Notes: generated from the letters alone by a model not told the origin. Positions 34,713 through 43,743 are shown, counted from the stretch's first letter. The stretch is 64,000 nucleotides of DNA from Fibrobacter sp. UWH4 (GCF_900142475.1 NZ_FRAY01000005.1:124001-188000), one strand, 5' to 3'. Program-made: numbers and translations.

Positions 34713-35207
34713 ATGGCTAGAAAGACTCGTAAATTTAGCGAAGACGTACCTTTCTCCTTGACGTCCATGATGGACATGATGACCATCATTCTGGTGTTCA
34801 TGATCAAGAACTTGGACGCTGAAGGTCAGCTTTTGACCCAGGCCGAAAACCTCATCCTTCCGGTGTCTACCTCCAAGGTGCAGCCGAAGGAAGTGGCTCT
34901 GACGGTCGTGGTCGATAACAACTATGTCGTGGTCGATAATGCCAAGATCGTTCCGACCGAAGACGTCTTGAAGCAAGAAGATCTTCTTGTGACCAAGGTG
35001 GACTCCGTTCTTAAGGAACGCCGCGCGACGGAACAGGAACACGCCCTCAAGATGGGTCTTCCTGCTGACGAAGCCGGTAACATCGTTGTGCAGATCGACA
35101 AGAACATCCCTTACGATGCAATGTATAAGGTCATGGCCACCTGTGGCTTCTCTGGCTACACGCACATTGCATTCGCCGTGATGCAGAAGAACGGCGGGGA
35201 GGAATAA
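34713..35207 (+). CDS. ExbD/TolR-family proton motor subunit
   Basis: 164 residues. Membrane segment about 15-32 ('SLTSMMDMMTIILVFMI') with the conserved proton-carrying Asp at residue 21, followed by a periplasmic ExbD domain ('VALTVVVDNNYVVVDN', 'IVVQIDKNIPYDAMYKVMATCGFSGYTHIAFAVM'). GGAGG sits immediately before the ATG, within the end of the preceding ExbD gene. It is probably the energised partner of the Asp-less ExbD in one ExbB complex. Confidence 0.93.
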   Translation: MARKTRKFSEDVPFSLTSMMDMMTIILVFMIKNLDAEGQLLTQAENLILPVSTSKVQPKEVALTVVVDNNYVVVDNAKIVPTEDVLKQEDLLVTKVDSVLKERRATEQEHALKMGLPADEAGNIVVQIDKNIPYDAMYKVMATCGFSGYTHIAFAVMQKNGGEE

Positions 35208-35209
35208 CT

Positions 35210-36148
35210 ATGGCTAAAAAGAATACTCCCGCAGTAGATCCGTTAGTAGCGTCCCTGATGCCGGAATCCGACAAGAAGATGGGTGCTATCGCCGGTATCT
35301 CTTTAGTCGTTGCTTTGGCTATCTGCCTTTGGGCTTCCATGTACGAACAGGTTGTGGACGAAGTCGTGTTCGACGACTCTGCCGCTGCCGACTTGACCGC
35401 TTCTATGACCATCGATGAAAAGAAGGAAGAGAAGAAGGAAGAGAAGAAGAAGGAAGAGCCCAAGAAGCCTCGTAAGAAGGCTGGTGGTGGCGGCAAGCCG
35501 CGTGGTAAGGGTCAGCCCAACGCTCCCCAGACTCGTGGCGTGCTTAAGCTCCTGACCGCTCAGACCAAGAATGCCTCTGCCGGTGCCTACGACCTCATGA
35601 AGAACCAGAAGTTCTCCAAGGATATCGACAAGGTGCTGAAGGACGTGGCTGGTCTCCAGACGACGGGTAAGACCGTTCTCGGTGGCCGTCGCGGTAAGGC
35701 TGACGGTGGCTTTAACGAAGGTTACGCCGAAGGTGGTTCCGGTGGTATCGGTGACGGTCTCGCTGGCCTTCTCGGCGGTGGTGGCGGTGGTATCGCTACC
35801 AAGGCCAAGGGCTCTATCAAGACCCCGTCTGAACGCGATATCGACATGGGTGCCGGTGGTGGATCTCGTTCCGCTGCGGACATCATGAAGGTTGTGCGTC
35901 AGCGTACTCCTGGTCTCCGCCACATCTACAACAAGTTCCTGAAGAAGAAACCGGGATTCCAGGGTAAGGTTACCCTGAAGTTCACGATCGCTCCGGGTGG
36001 CGAAATCATCAGCATTTCCATTGCTTCTTCTACGACCGGTTACGGCGAATTTGACGGCGAAATCAAGAACGCTGTGAGCCGCTGGAAGTTCAGCAAGGTG
36101 AAGTCTGGTAACACCACTGTTACGATCCCGTTCACCTTCTCCGAATAA
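35210..36148 (+). CDS. TonB-like energy transducer with AgmX/PglI C-terminal domain
   Basis: 312 residues. One N-terminal membrane segment (about 24-44, 'GAIAGISLVVALAICLW'). A Lys/Glu-rich region follows ('KKEEKKEEKKKEEPKKP'), then a Gly-rich flexible stretch (about 155-200) that could span the periplasm. The C-terminal domain is of the AgmX/PglI type: 'VRQRTPGLRHIYNKFLKKKP', 'GKVTLKFTIAPGGEI', 'NAVSRWKFSKV'. These relatives transmit motor force across the envelope; in Myxococcus they belong to the gliding machinery. It starts two bases after the exbD stop and is the last gene of the operon before a strong terminator. Confidence 0.92.
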   Translation: MAKKNTPAVDPLVASLMPESDKKMGAIAGISLVVALAICLWASMYEQVVDEVVFDDSAAADLTASMTIDEKKEEKKEEKKKEEPKKPRKKAGGGGKPRGKGQPNAPQTRGVLKLLTAQTKNASAGAYDLMKNQKFSKDIDKVLKDVAGLQTTGKTVLGGRRGKADGGFNEGYAEGGSGGIGDGLAGLLGGGGGGIATKAKGSIKTPSERDIDMGAGGGSRSAADIMKVVRQRTPGLRHIYNKFLKKKPGFQGKVTLKFTIAPGGEIISISIASSTTGYGEFDGEIKNAVSRWKFSKVKSGNTTVTIPFTFSE

Positions 36149-36167
36149 TATTTCGGAAAAAACTTGA

Positions 36168-36205
36168 AAAAGGACCGGACTTGATAGTCCGGTTCCTTTT
36201 TTTAT
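36168..36205 (+). terminator. Terminator of the exbB-exbD-exbD-tonB operon
   Basis: AAAGGACCGGACT/AGTCCGGTTCCTTT with loop TGAT and a TTTTTTT tract. Confidence 0.93.
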
Positions 36206-36334
36206 TCATCGAACGCTGGATGGCTCCTGTTAGGTACTTTTGTACAAAAAAAGACGAATTTATTTATATTTTTGTTGCGATTTTGATTTTATATAACTAA
36301 CTTTAGGATAGAATTTCCAAGAGGAGTTTAACTA

Positions 36335-37645
36335 ATGAATTTAAGAACTGCAGCTGCTTTCGGTGCCGCTTTCGGTATCTTGGGCGTTGGTTCCGCATTC
36401 GCGACTTTTGCTCGTGTGGAATCCATGGGCAAGAACACGACCTACATCATGGATGACGTGAGCATCTTTGACAACCCGGCTAATGCAAACCTTTACTCCA
36501 ACTACTTGATCGGTGGTTTCGGTGCCTACACCGATAACGACATGACGGCTGGCGGCAACAAGGATCCGCAGCACCCGACATTCGGTGGCATTTTCTCGAT
36601 CTCTTTTGGCGATGACAACAACCCCGACCCGAAGTTCACGATCGGTGGCCTGTTCGGCCGCATAAATCCGGAACTCGCCATGTACCTGCCTGACTATGTG
36701 CAGACCAGCACCAAGGGCTACGTTGTTGTTCCCGAAACCGTGACCAACTTCGACGGTTTCTTGGGCGGTACGTTCTCCAGCGGCGATGCCTGGGGCTTGC
36801 ATATCTATATCGCTCACCAGGACGGTGGCGACCTGGACGCTGAAAGCGGTACGTACCAGCCGAACAGCAAGGCTTACGCCTCTATCGTGGAAGCGGACGG
36901 TGGCTTGAATGTCCAGACGAGCTCTGGAACCTCTTACGAAGCCTCCTTCGGCCTCGCCCGAATCCAGTACGGTCCGGATCACCACAACTTCTTTGACGAC
37001 GGTGACTTCACCTTCCTCGCCAAGGCTCGTGCCTTCTTCACTCTCGAAGCCATTGACGGCGAACTGGTACCTGCGGTCTCTATGAAGCTCGCTCAGGCTC
37101 CCGGTATCGACGACAAGCATGCCCAGGCCGGTGCAGGCATCAACGTTGCCATGGACCGCGGTTTCTTCTGGTTGGGTCTCGACTTCATCTGGAATCAGCT
37201 GAAGGCTCATGACTGGGTCTATGACAAGGCCGTGGGCGACGGTGCGTGGGTCTACGATTCCCGCAGCGAAGACGATCCGCACTGGGACAAGCGTTCCGAC
37301 ATCGGCGGCAAGATCAGCTTCGGTATCGAACGTAACATCTGGTGGGATTGGTTCGTAATCCGCGTGGGTGGCCAGAAGAAGATTCTCTATACCGACTGCG
37401 ACGTGAACGACAAGAACTCCTACACCGATTCCCGCTACGGCATCTGCAAGGATGACGGTACGTTCTTCACGACCAACCCGCTGGCTGACGGTTCCAACGA
37501 AGACCATGTCGGTTTCGGTTTCGGTATCAACATCGAAGAACGCCTGAAGATCGACGTGACCGTTGCTGAAGACCTGCTGTTCCGTAACCCGTTCCAGGGT
37601 GAAGGCCGCATCTTCTCTCGCCTCGATGCTACCTACTCCTTCTAA
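36335..37645 (+). CDS. Outer-membrane beta-barrel (porin-like) protein
   Basis: 436 residues. Signal peptide (about 1-23, 'FGAAFGILGVGSAFA') followed by a barrel rich in alternating strands: 'SNYLIGGFGAYTD', 'FGGIFSISFGDD', 'GFFWLGLDFIWNQL', 'HVGFGFGINIEERLKIDVT'. It ends 'SRLDATYSF' with the C-terminal Phe typical of outer-membrane barrels. AGGAG lies before the ATG. It follows the motor operon with its own promoter region and terminator. It could be the outer-membrane component driven by the motor, or an unrelated porin; position is the only link. Confidence 0.82.
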   Translation: MNLRTAAAFGAAFGILGVGSAFATFARVESMGKNTTYIMDDVSIFDNPANANLYSNYLIGGFGAYTDNDMTAGGNKDPQHPTFGGIFSISFGDDNNPDPKFTIGGLFGRINPELAMYLPDYVQTSTKGYVVVPETVTNFDGFLGGTFSSGDAWGLHIYIAHQDGGDLDAESGTYQPNSKAYASIVEADGGLNVQTSSGTSYEASFGLARIQYGPDHHNFFDDGDFTFLAKARAFFTLEAIDGELVPAVSMKLAQAPGIDDKHAQAGAGINVAMDRGFFWLGLDFIWNQLKAHDWVYDKAVGDGAWVYDSRSEDDPHWDKRSDIGGKISFGIERNIWWDWFVIRVGGQKKILYTDCDVNDKNSYTDSRYGICKDDGTFFTTNPLADGSNEDHVGFGFGINIEERLKIDVTVAEDLLFRNPFQGEGRIFSRLDATYSF

Positions 37646-37675
37646 TTCATTAGAAAAAGCTCGGACTTGAATACG

Positions 37676-37706
37676 AAGACGCTTCTCGATAGAGGGGCGT
37701 CTTTTG
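37676..37706 (+). terminator. Terminator after the barrel gene
   Basis: AAGACGC-T-TCTC-GATA-GAGG-G-GCGTCTT followed by TTGC. Confidence 0.85.
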
Positions 37707-37711
37707 CTTTG

Positions 37712-37785
37712 GTAGACAGTAGGATGTAGGCTGTAGACAGTTTTTTCTCTTAAGTGTTTCCTGCTTCCTGCTTCCCACTTCCTAC
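37712..37785. repeat. Paired heptamer blocks upstream of a lipoprotein gene
   Basis: Left block 37712-37739: GTAGACA, GTAGGAT, GTAGGCT, GTAGACA. After an 18-bp T-rich spacer, right block 37758-37785: TTCCTGC, TTCCTGC, TTCCCAC, TTCCTAC. GTAGG- and -CCTAC are complementary, so the blocks are of opposite orientation. The right block ends nine bases before an ATG. Confidence 0.9.
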
Positions 37786-37794
37786 ATTTTAAAT

Positions 37795-38160
37795 ATGAAA
37801 TTTCTGCTGATTGCGCTTTCTTTCGCGGCCCTGCTGCTAGGCTGTTCCGAACCGACGGAACGGATTGAGAATAAATTAACGGACTACCTGCAGGATGACC
37901 TGAAGTTCATGGTGGCGGAGACGATAAGGTCTTCTAAGGATAAGGGCGTGCTGTTGGATACGCCGTACTACCGCATCAAGGACTTTAGGTTGTTCGATGG
38001 CGCCGAAGCCCGAATCTATGGCGCGTACGCCGAGGTGGATTTCTTTATCTACAAGGACATTGCCATGCACGAGAAGCGCAAGTACCGCTACGACGTGAAC
38101 ACGCGCGGATGGGACCGCTACAAGAAGGAATGGAAGTTCGGCGCGGACACTTTAAAGTAA
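37795..38160 (+). CDS. Small predicted lipoprotein
   Basis: 121 residues. Signal peptide with lipobox 'ALLLGC' (Cys17), so the mature protein is lipid-anchored. The rest is charged and soluble ('SEPTERIENKLTDYL', 'AYAEVDFFIYKDIAMHEKRKYRYD'). I do not recognise the family. No Shine-Dalgarno is visible because heptamer repeats occupy that place. Its stop is immediately followed by another heptamer block; mreB lies 132 bp downstream. Confidence 0.75.
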   Translation: MKFLLIALSFAALLLGCSEPTERIENKLTDYLQDDLKFMVAETIRSSKDKGVLLDTPYYRIKDFRLFDGAEARIYGAYAEVDFFIYKDIAMHEKRKYRYDVNTRGWDRYKKEWKFGADTLK

Positions 38161-38242
38161 TTCGGAGTTCGGAATTCAGAATTCGGAGTTACTAGAAATA
38201 TGCGTTGAAAATCTCTAGTAACTAATAACTAGTAACTGATAA
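38161..38242. repeat. Paired heptamer blocks upstream of mreB
   Basis: Left block 38161-38195: TTCGGAG, TTCGGAA, TTCAGAA, TTCGGAG, TTACTAG. Right block 38215-38242: CTAGTAA, CTAATAA, CTAGTAA, CTGATAA. TTACTAG at the end of the left block is the exact complement of CTAGTAA in the right block. Confidence 0.9.
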
Positions 38243-38292
38243 CTTTATATATTTTCCTTGGAAAGTTTAATTTCAAACAAAAGGATAGGATT

Positions 38293-39315
38293 TTGTTCGG
38301 CCTCTTTTCTTGCGATATCGGGATTGACCTTGGCACGGCGAATACGTTGGTTCATGTGGCGGGTCAGGGAATTGTCATCAACGAACCTACGGTGATTGCT
38401 GTGGACAGCAAGAACAACCGTGTCTCCGCTATCGGTTTCGAGGCGAAGAAGATGCTTGGCCGCACACCCGGCGAAAGCCGCGCGGTACGCCCGATGCGCG
38501 ACGGCGTGATTGCCGATTTCGAACTGGTCGAGACTCTTTTGCAGACCTTTATCAAGCGCGTGCAGAAGTACCCACTGTGGATGGTGAAACCCCGTGTAGT
38601 GGTGGGTGTTCCGTCCGGAATTACCGAAGTGGAAAAGCGCGCCGTGATCGATGCCGCGAAGCAGGCCGGTGCCAAGGAAGTCCACCTGGTGCACGAACCG
38701 ATGGCTGCCGCGATTGGCATGGGCATTCCTGTCGAAGACCCTGTGGGTAATATGGTCGTGGATATTGGCGGCGGTACGTCTGACATCGCCGTAATCGCCT
38801 TGAACGGAACTGTCTGCAACGCCTCTGTGCGCGTGGGCGGCGACGAAATGGACGAGGCGATTGTGCGTTACCTGCGCACGATGTACAACCTCTGCGTGGG
38901 TGAAAGCACCGCCGAGCAGATCAAGATCCAGATCGGTTCTGCAAGCCCGCTCGAAGAAGAACTGAGCATGGAAGTGAAGGGCCACGACTTTATTGCCGGA
39001 ATGCCCCGTACCATGACCATCAACAGTGCCGAAATCCGCGAAGCCCTGAACGAGCCGGTGACCGCCATTATCGAAGCGGTGAAGCAGGCCTTGAGCATTA
39101 CGCCTCCGGAACTTTCTGCCGATATTTACGACAAGGGCATCATCATGACGGGTGGCGGTTCTCAGCTGCGCGGTTTCGATGAACGCATCCGCAAGGAAAC
39201 GGGACTCTCGGTGAACGTGATCGACGAAGCGCTGACTTGCGTCTGTAAGGGTGCTGCTCGCGTCCTGGAAGACCTTGACAAGTATCGTCCTGTTCTGATT
39301 GCATCTTCGAACTAA
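38293..39315 (+). CDS. mreB: Rod-shape-determining actin homologue MreB
   Basis: A bacterial actin that positions the elongation machinery. 340 residues with the actin-fold nucleotide motifs 'DIGIDLGTANTLVHV', 'VVDIGGGTSDIAVIAL' and 'IIMTGGGSQLRGFDERI'. The start codon is TTG, set by AGGATAGGA just upstream and by the N-terminus 'FGLFSCDIGIDLGTANT', which fits MreB; no better start exists. First gene of the mre-mrd operon, with mreC 14 bases downstream. Confidence 0.97.
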   Translation: MFGLFSCDIGIDLGTANTLVHVAGQGIVINEPTVIAVDSKNNRVSAIGFEAKKMLGRTPGESRAVRPMRDGVIADFELVETLLQTFIKRVQKYPLWMVKPRVVVGVPSGITEVEKRAVIDAAKQAGAKEVHLVHEPMAAAIGMGIPVEDPVGNMVVDIGGGTSDIAVIALNGTVCNASVRVGGDEMDEAIVRYLRTMYNLCVGESTAEQIKIQIGSASPLEEELSMEVKGHDFIAGMPRTMTINSAEIREALNEPVTAIIEAVKQALSITPPELSADIYDKGIIMTGGGSQLRGFDERIRKETGLSVNVIDEALTCVCKGAARVLEDLDKYRPVLIASSN

Positions 39316-39329
39316 TTTGAAAGCGCTCG

Positions 39330-40157
39330 ATGTTTAGGGCTTTCCGCTTTATAGTCGACTTGTTTTCGCAAAGGCACGGTATCGTAGCCTTTGTCTTTTT
39401 CTTGGTGCTTGGTCTTTTGATGCGGCAGTCGCCGGAACCGGTGCGCGAAAGCATCGTTACGACGGCTCTATCCACGATATATTATCCTGCCCAGAGGATT
39501 GTCTCGGCGGTAGGACATTACAAGTCGATTGCGCTTGAAAACGAGCAACTGAAAGAGGAAAATGCGCGCCTGAGGCAAGAAACGTACCATGCTCGCGAAG
39601 GCTTGCAGGAACTCGCCCGACTGCATACGCTGGTCCGGTTTGATGACAAGTGGGATTATCCGATTGTGACGTCCCGCGTGGTGGGGCATAACCCGGGAAG
39701 GTTCCTTACGACGATGGTCATCAACCGCGGTACGGAACACGGGGTGCACGAGAATATGCCCGTATTTTCGATGAACGGCCTTGTCGGTAAGGTGTCCAAG
39801 GCGACGCTGAACCATTCGCGCGTTCAGCTCCTGGTCGATCCCAACCTTAAGTTGTCTGTAATGGACCGCAAGACCCGCGTGGTGGGCTTCCTGGAATCGA
39901 TGGATGGAGTCCGCTTGACGGCGATGGTTCCGACCCATGCAGGGATTCGTCCGGGCGATACCCTGATTACGTCTGGACTTGGCGGAATTTTCCCGAAGGG
40001 AATCCCGGTGGGAACGGTGAAGGATGTCCGTAAGTCCGATTTGGACGTGATGCGTCAGATGGATGTTGAACCTTTCCAGGACTTTACGACTTTGGAAGAA
40101 GTCTTTGTCATGGAAAAGGAACCTGACTGGATTGTGAAGGAGCTGCTCGATGAGTAA
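39330..40157 (+). CDS. mreC: Rod-shape-determining protein MreC
   Basis: 275 residues: N-terminal membrane segment (about 18-36, 'GIVAFVFFLVLGLLM'), coiled coil (about 65-95, 'LENEQLKEENARLRQE'), then the periplasmic two-barrel domain ('VINRGTEHGVHENMPVFS', 'GLVGKVSKATLNHSRVQLL', 'GIRPGDTLITSGLGGIFPKGIPVG'). MreC links MreB and PBP2 in the elongasome. It overlaps mreD by eight bases. Confidence 0.95.
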   Translation: MFRAFRFIVDLFSQRHGIVAFVFFLVLGLLMRQSPEPVRESIVTTALSTIYYPAQRIVSAVGHYKSIALENEQLKEENARLRQETYHAREGLQELARLHTLVRFDDKWDYPIVTSRVVGHNPGRFLTTMVINRGTEHGVHENMPVFSMNGLVGKVSKATLNHSRVQLLVDPNLKLSVMDRKTRVVGFLESMDGVRLTAMVPTHAGIRPGDTLITSGLGGIFPKGIPVGTVKDVRKSDLDVMRQMDVEPFQDFTTLEEVFVMEKEPDWIVKELLDE

Positions 40158-40641
40158 CTTGAAGTGGCTCAAGGTTCTTATTTTGTTCGTGATCGTCTTT
40201 GCGTTGCAGATGACGGTTGCGGACTGGCTGAGTTTTTTTGACATCGGTCCTGATTTCGTAATTATCTTTATTGTGGCGGTTGCCATCAGGATGGGCCCTG
40301 CTGCGGGTTGCTTCTGGGGCTTTGTCGCGGGTTTTACGCAGGACGTGTACGCGCCCGTGGAGTGGCTGGGCGCTCATTCCATTTCAATGACGGTGCTCGG
40401 TTTTGCCGTGGGGCAACTTGAAGAAAGGTTCCTTTCGCTGAACCTGCCTGCAAAGGTGGGGGTTCTCGGACTCGGCTTTTTTGTCTGCGATATGATTTAT
40501 TTCTTGGTGACCGGTCTTGGCAAGGATGTCGTGACCAACCTGTTTTTGACCAAGACCCTGCCCGAATGCCTTTATACCATGCTGATTGGCGGAATATTCT
40601 TCTACCTGGATATAGGGAAGAAAAAGAAGAAGCATGCTTAA
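40150..40641 (+). CDS. mreD: Rod-shape-determining protein MreD
   Basis: 163 residues, five to six membrane segments, little soluble part. Typical MreD positions include 'PDFVIIFIVAVAIRMGPAAG' and 'GFVAGFTQDVY'. It ends in a Lys-rich tail. Overlaps mreC at its start and the PBP2 gene at its end, consistent with coupled translation. Confidence 0.92.
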   Translation: MSNLKWLKVLILFVIVFALQMTVADWLSFFDIGPDFVIIFIVAVAIRMGPAAGCFWGFVAGFTQDVYAPVEWLGAHSISMTVLGFAVGQLEERFLSLNLPAKVGVLGLGFFVCDMIYFLVTGLGKDVVTNLFLTKTLPECLYTMLIGGIFFYLDIGKKKKKHA

Positions 40642-42493
40642 GGGAATGTCTGAAAACGAGGTCCTGCAGAACAGGAACTGGAACGTGCTCATCTACATGG
40701 CGGGAGTTGTAATTCTGTTTGCAATCCTCCTGATGCGCCTGTTCTCGTTACAGTATACCCATTACGACGAAAACCTGCAACGCTCGGAAAACAACCGAAT
40801 CCGCAAGGTGGTGCTTGTGGCCGAACGCGGCTATATTTACGACCGCAACGGCGAGGTACTGGTTCGCAACCGACCTTCTTACCAGATTGCCCTGATGTCG
40901 ATGAACATGCCGCGCAAGAAGGCGGATCGTGATTCGCTGTTCAATCGGTTGCTCCGGATCAAGGATGTATCGGGAGAAAGGCTTTTTGATTCCCTGTCGC
41001 TGGATACGGCCTTTCAGCGTTCCCGCTGGATAAAGAACCGGCCGATTCGTATGCTGGAAGACGCTTCGGCGGAACAGGTGGCGGTAATCGAGGAACGTTC
41101 CGAAGAATTGCCGGGCGTGGTAACGGTTATCGAGTCTCGTCGCGACTACCCCTACGGAACGCTTGCCTCGCATGCGCTAGGCTATACCAGCGAAATTTCG
41201 GAAGAGCAGCTGAAGTTGCCTGAATACGACGGTTATACGCAAGGTGACCGCATTGGCCAGAAGGGGCTGGAACAATTCTACGACAAGGAATTCCGCGGGA
41301 AGAACGGGATGAAGCTCGTGGAAGTGAACGCCTCGGGACGCGAGGTGGGAACGGTGGACGGCGTGGATGGAAACGCCCCGGTTCCTGGACTTCGCCTGGT
41401 TTCGACGATTGACCTTCGCTTGCAGAAGGTGGCCGAGGAGGCCATTCCCGATTTGGCGAAGGGGGCGCTCGTGGCGATTGACCCGCGAAACGGGGAAATC
41501 CTTGCGATGGTCTCTTCGCCGCGCCTGGACCCGAATATATTTTCTCTCAAGAAACGTGAACGCAACAAGGGCTGGGCGCACGTGGCGCTGGATTCGATGC
41601 GTCCGCTTACGAACCGAGCCATTTCGGGAACTTATCCGCCGGCATCTATTTTTAAACTGGTGACGGCGGGCGCTGGCCTCGAGAACGGAATCCTTACGGA
41701 AAACAAGTATTACCCGAAGCCCTGTACGGGTGGCTACCAGTACGGGGCGCGCTACCAGAAGTGCTGGGGAACGCACGGCAACTTGAACGTGGTGAATGCG
41801 ATTCGCCTGAGTTGCGACGTGTTCTTCTACCAGGCGGGACTCGATATCGACATGACTCGCATCAATGAGTTCGGCCGTCGCTTCGGCCTGGGCGAAAAAC
41901 CGCTCGGGATCGATATCCCTGGCGAAAAGGCGGGGTGGCTCCCCGATTCGGCTTCGTTTAACCAGAGAAACAAGCGTCTGGGATGGCGCTGGGCCCGCGG
42001 CCTTATCCTGAATCTGTCGATCGGCCAGGGACAGATCGTGACCCCGTTGCAGCAGGCGACCCTTATCGGTTCGCTTGCCACGGGAAAGGGCGTTTATAGG
42101 CCGCACTTCATGAAGGAGCTGCGTGACAGCCAGGGAAATGTCGTGCGCCGTTACGAACCTGAAATTGTGCGTCCGGGAAACATGAAGGAATATACGCACC
42201 GCATCTTGCTTGCGGCGATGGACTCGGTGGTGAACCATCCGGGCGGAACGGGAAAGCGCGGCGCTCTCCCGAATGTGCGCGTGGGCGCGAAGACGGGTTC
42301 CGGCGAATGGAAGAAGGGTGAAAAGACGCACGCGTGGTATGCGGCGGTAGCGCCGCTCTATGACCCCGAAATCGCCGTGGCGGTAATCATGGAAGCGGCG
42401 GGCGGCGGCGGTGCCGTATCGGGACCTATTGCGAAAAAGGTGATGCAGGCCTACTTCGAGAACAAGGAAAAGGATGAGGAGGGCGAAAAGTGA
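40634..42493 (+). CDS. mrdA: Penicillin-binding protein 2 (elongation transpeptidase)
   Basis: Class B PBP that cross-links peptidoglycan during elongation. 619 residues: membrane segment about 17-36, dimerisation/pedestal region ('RGYIYDRNGEVLVRNRPSY'), transpeptidase domain. Active-site motifs: SxxK as 'PASIFK' (Ser338, Lys341), SxD as 'LSCDVFFYQ', KTG as 'AKTGSGEW'. The Cys-containing loop 'KPCTGGYQYGARYQKCWG' is typical of PBP2. Overlaps mreD before and rodA after by a few bases. Confidence 0.96.
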   Translation: MLKGMSENEVLQNRNWNVLIYMAGVVILFAILLMRLFSLQYTHYDENLQRSENNRIRKVVLVAERGYIYDRNGEVLVRNRPSYQIALMSMNMPRKKADRDSLFNRLLRIKDVSGERLFDSLSLDTAFQRSRWIKNRPIRMLEDASAEQVAVIEERSEELPGVVTVIESRRDYPYGTLASHALGYTSEISEEQLKLPEYDGYTQGDRIGQKGLEQFYDKEFRGKNGMKLVEVNASGREVGTVDGVDGNAPVPGLRLVSTIDLRLQKVAEEAIPDLAKGALVAIDPRNGEILAMVSSPRLDPNIFSLKKRERNKGWAHVALDSMRPLTNRAISGTYPPASIFKLVTAGAGLENGILTENKYYPKPCTGGYQYGARYQKCWGTHGNLNVVNAIRLSCDVFFYQAGLDIDMTRINEFGRRFGLGEKPLGIDIPGEKAGWLPDSASFNQRNKRLGWRWARGLILNLSIGQGQIVTPLQQATLIGSLATGKGVYRPHFMKELRDSQGNVVRRYEPEIVRPGNMKEYTHRILLAAMDSVVNHPGGTGKRGALPNVRVGAKTGSGEWKKGEKTHAWYAAVAPLYDPEIAVAVIMEAAGGGGAVSGPIAKKVMQAYFENKEKDEEGEK

Positions 42494-43743
42494 TCTCCGG
42501 ACGATTCCTGGACCAGTCGCTGAAATTCGACTGGCTGTTCATCTTGCTTACGGCGGCGCTTATGTGCTGCGGCGTGACGCTCGTGTATTCAGCGACCATC
42601 GCCGAGGATATTTCCGTTTTTGAAATGTTCTGGTTCAAGCAGATCGTCTACTTCGTGTTCGGTAGCTTTTTTGCGGTTGCGCTAGTCTTTGTAAGGATTG
42701 ACTGGTTGAAAAGGGCTGCGTTGCCGTTGTATTGTATCTCGCTTATCTTGCTTTGCGTGGTCCTGTTCATTGCGGGCGATGTCGTGAAGGGGGCGGGCCG
42801 CTGGATTGACCTCGGCATTTTCAAGCTGCAACCGTCCGAGTTCGCAAAGATCGCCTACCTGCTGACGATTTCCTACTGGCTTTCGAAACATCCCGTTAGC
42901 TTGTTCAAGATGAAGACTTTCGTGGTCCCTTTCATGCTGTTTATCGTACCTTTCGCGTTGGTCCTTAAGCAACCCGATCTGAGTACGGCGTTGGTCTTTA
43001 TTGCGGTCACGATGGTGGGGTTCTTCTTTGCGGGGCTCACGCTGACGGATATGTTCCTGATCGTGAGTCCGGTGCTTTCGGTGCTGTTCTCGCATTCGCA
43101 GGCGATTGGCTTCGAGGTTCTGTGGGGGCTCCTGATTTGCGTCGTGGTGTTCGCCCTGGTGCGTAGAAGGCTTCCGAAGGTGCTGACGGGAATTATTCTG
43201 CTGGCAAATATCCTGGCGGGGTATGCGAGCAGCATGGCGTGGAATATGCTGGAACCGCACCAGCAGAAACGCGTGAACACCTTCCTGGATCCGATGAGTG
43301 ACCCGTTGGGGGATGGCTATCAGGTGCTGCAGTCGCTGACGGCGATCGGTTCGGGAGGCCTGACCGGTAAAGGTTTTGGCAACGGAACGCAGACGAATCT
43401 CGCCTTTTTGCCCGAGGAACATACGGACTTTATTTTCAGCGTGCTGGGTGAACAGTTCGGCTTTGCCGGATGCGCCTTTGTCCTGTGCCTGTACGCGCTG
43501 TTCCTGTGGCGTGCGACCTCCATTTGCAAGCAGTCTTCGGATTCGTTCGTGACGCTCATGGTCATGGGCGCGTCTACGATTTTCCTGTTCCATATCCTGG
43601 TGAACATCGCGATGACTATCGGACTTATGCCCGTGACGGGACTTCCGCTCCCGTTCCTGTCGTATGGCGGCTCTTTTGCGTTGACTTGCATGGTGCTGGT
43701 CGGATTTTTGCTGTGCCTGCGTTACCAGGCGCGCCGTCGGTAA
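42490..43743 (+). CDS. rodA: RodA, SEDS peptidoglycan glycosyltransferase
   Basis: 417 residues with about ten membrane segments. SEDS-family features: 'GAGRWIDLGIFKLQPSEFAKIAYLL', 'KQPDLSTALVFIAV' with the conserved Asp, 'FLDPMSDPLGDGYQVLQSLTAIGSGGLTGKGFG' (split here from two adjacent stretches), and 'EEHTDFIFSVLGEQFGF'. It polymerises glycan strands together with PBP2. It starts by four-base overlap with mrdA and is the last gene of the elongasome operon before comF. Confidence 0.96.
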   Translation: MISGRFLDQSLKFDWLFILLTAALMCCGVTLVYSATIAEDISVFEMFWFKQIVYFVFGSFFAVALVFVRIDWLKRAALPLYCISLILLCVVLFIAGDVVKGAGRWIDLGIFKLQPSEFAKIAYLLTISYWLSKHPVSLFKMKTFVVPFMLFIVPFALVLKQPDLSTALVFIAVTMVGFFFAGLTLTDMFLIVSPVLSVLFSHSQAIGFEVLWGLLICVVVFALVRRRLPKVLTGIILLANILAGYASSMAWNMLEPHQQKRVNTFLDPMSDPLGDGYQVLQSLTAIGSGGLTGKGFGNGTQTNLAFLPEEHTDFIFSVLGEQFGFAGCAFVLCLYALFLWRATSICKQSSDSFVTLMVMGASTIFLFHILVNIAMTIGLMPVTGLPLPFLSYGGSFALTCMVLVGFLLCLRYQARRR

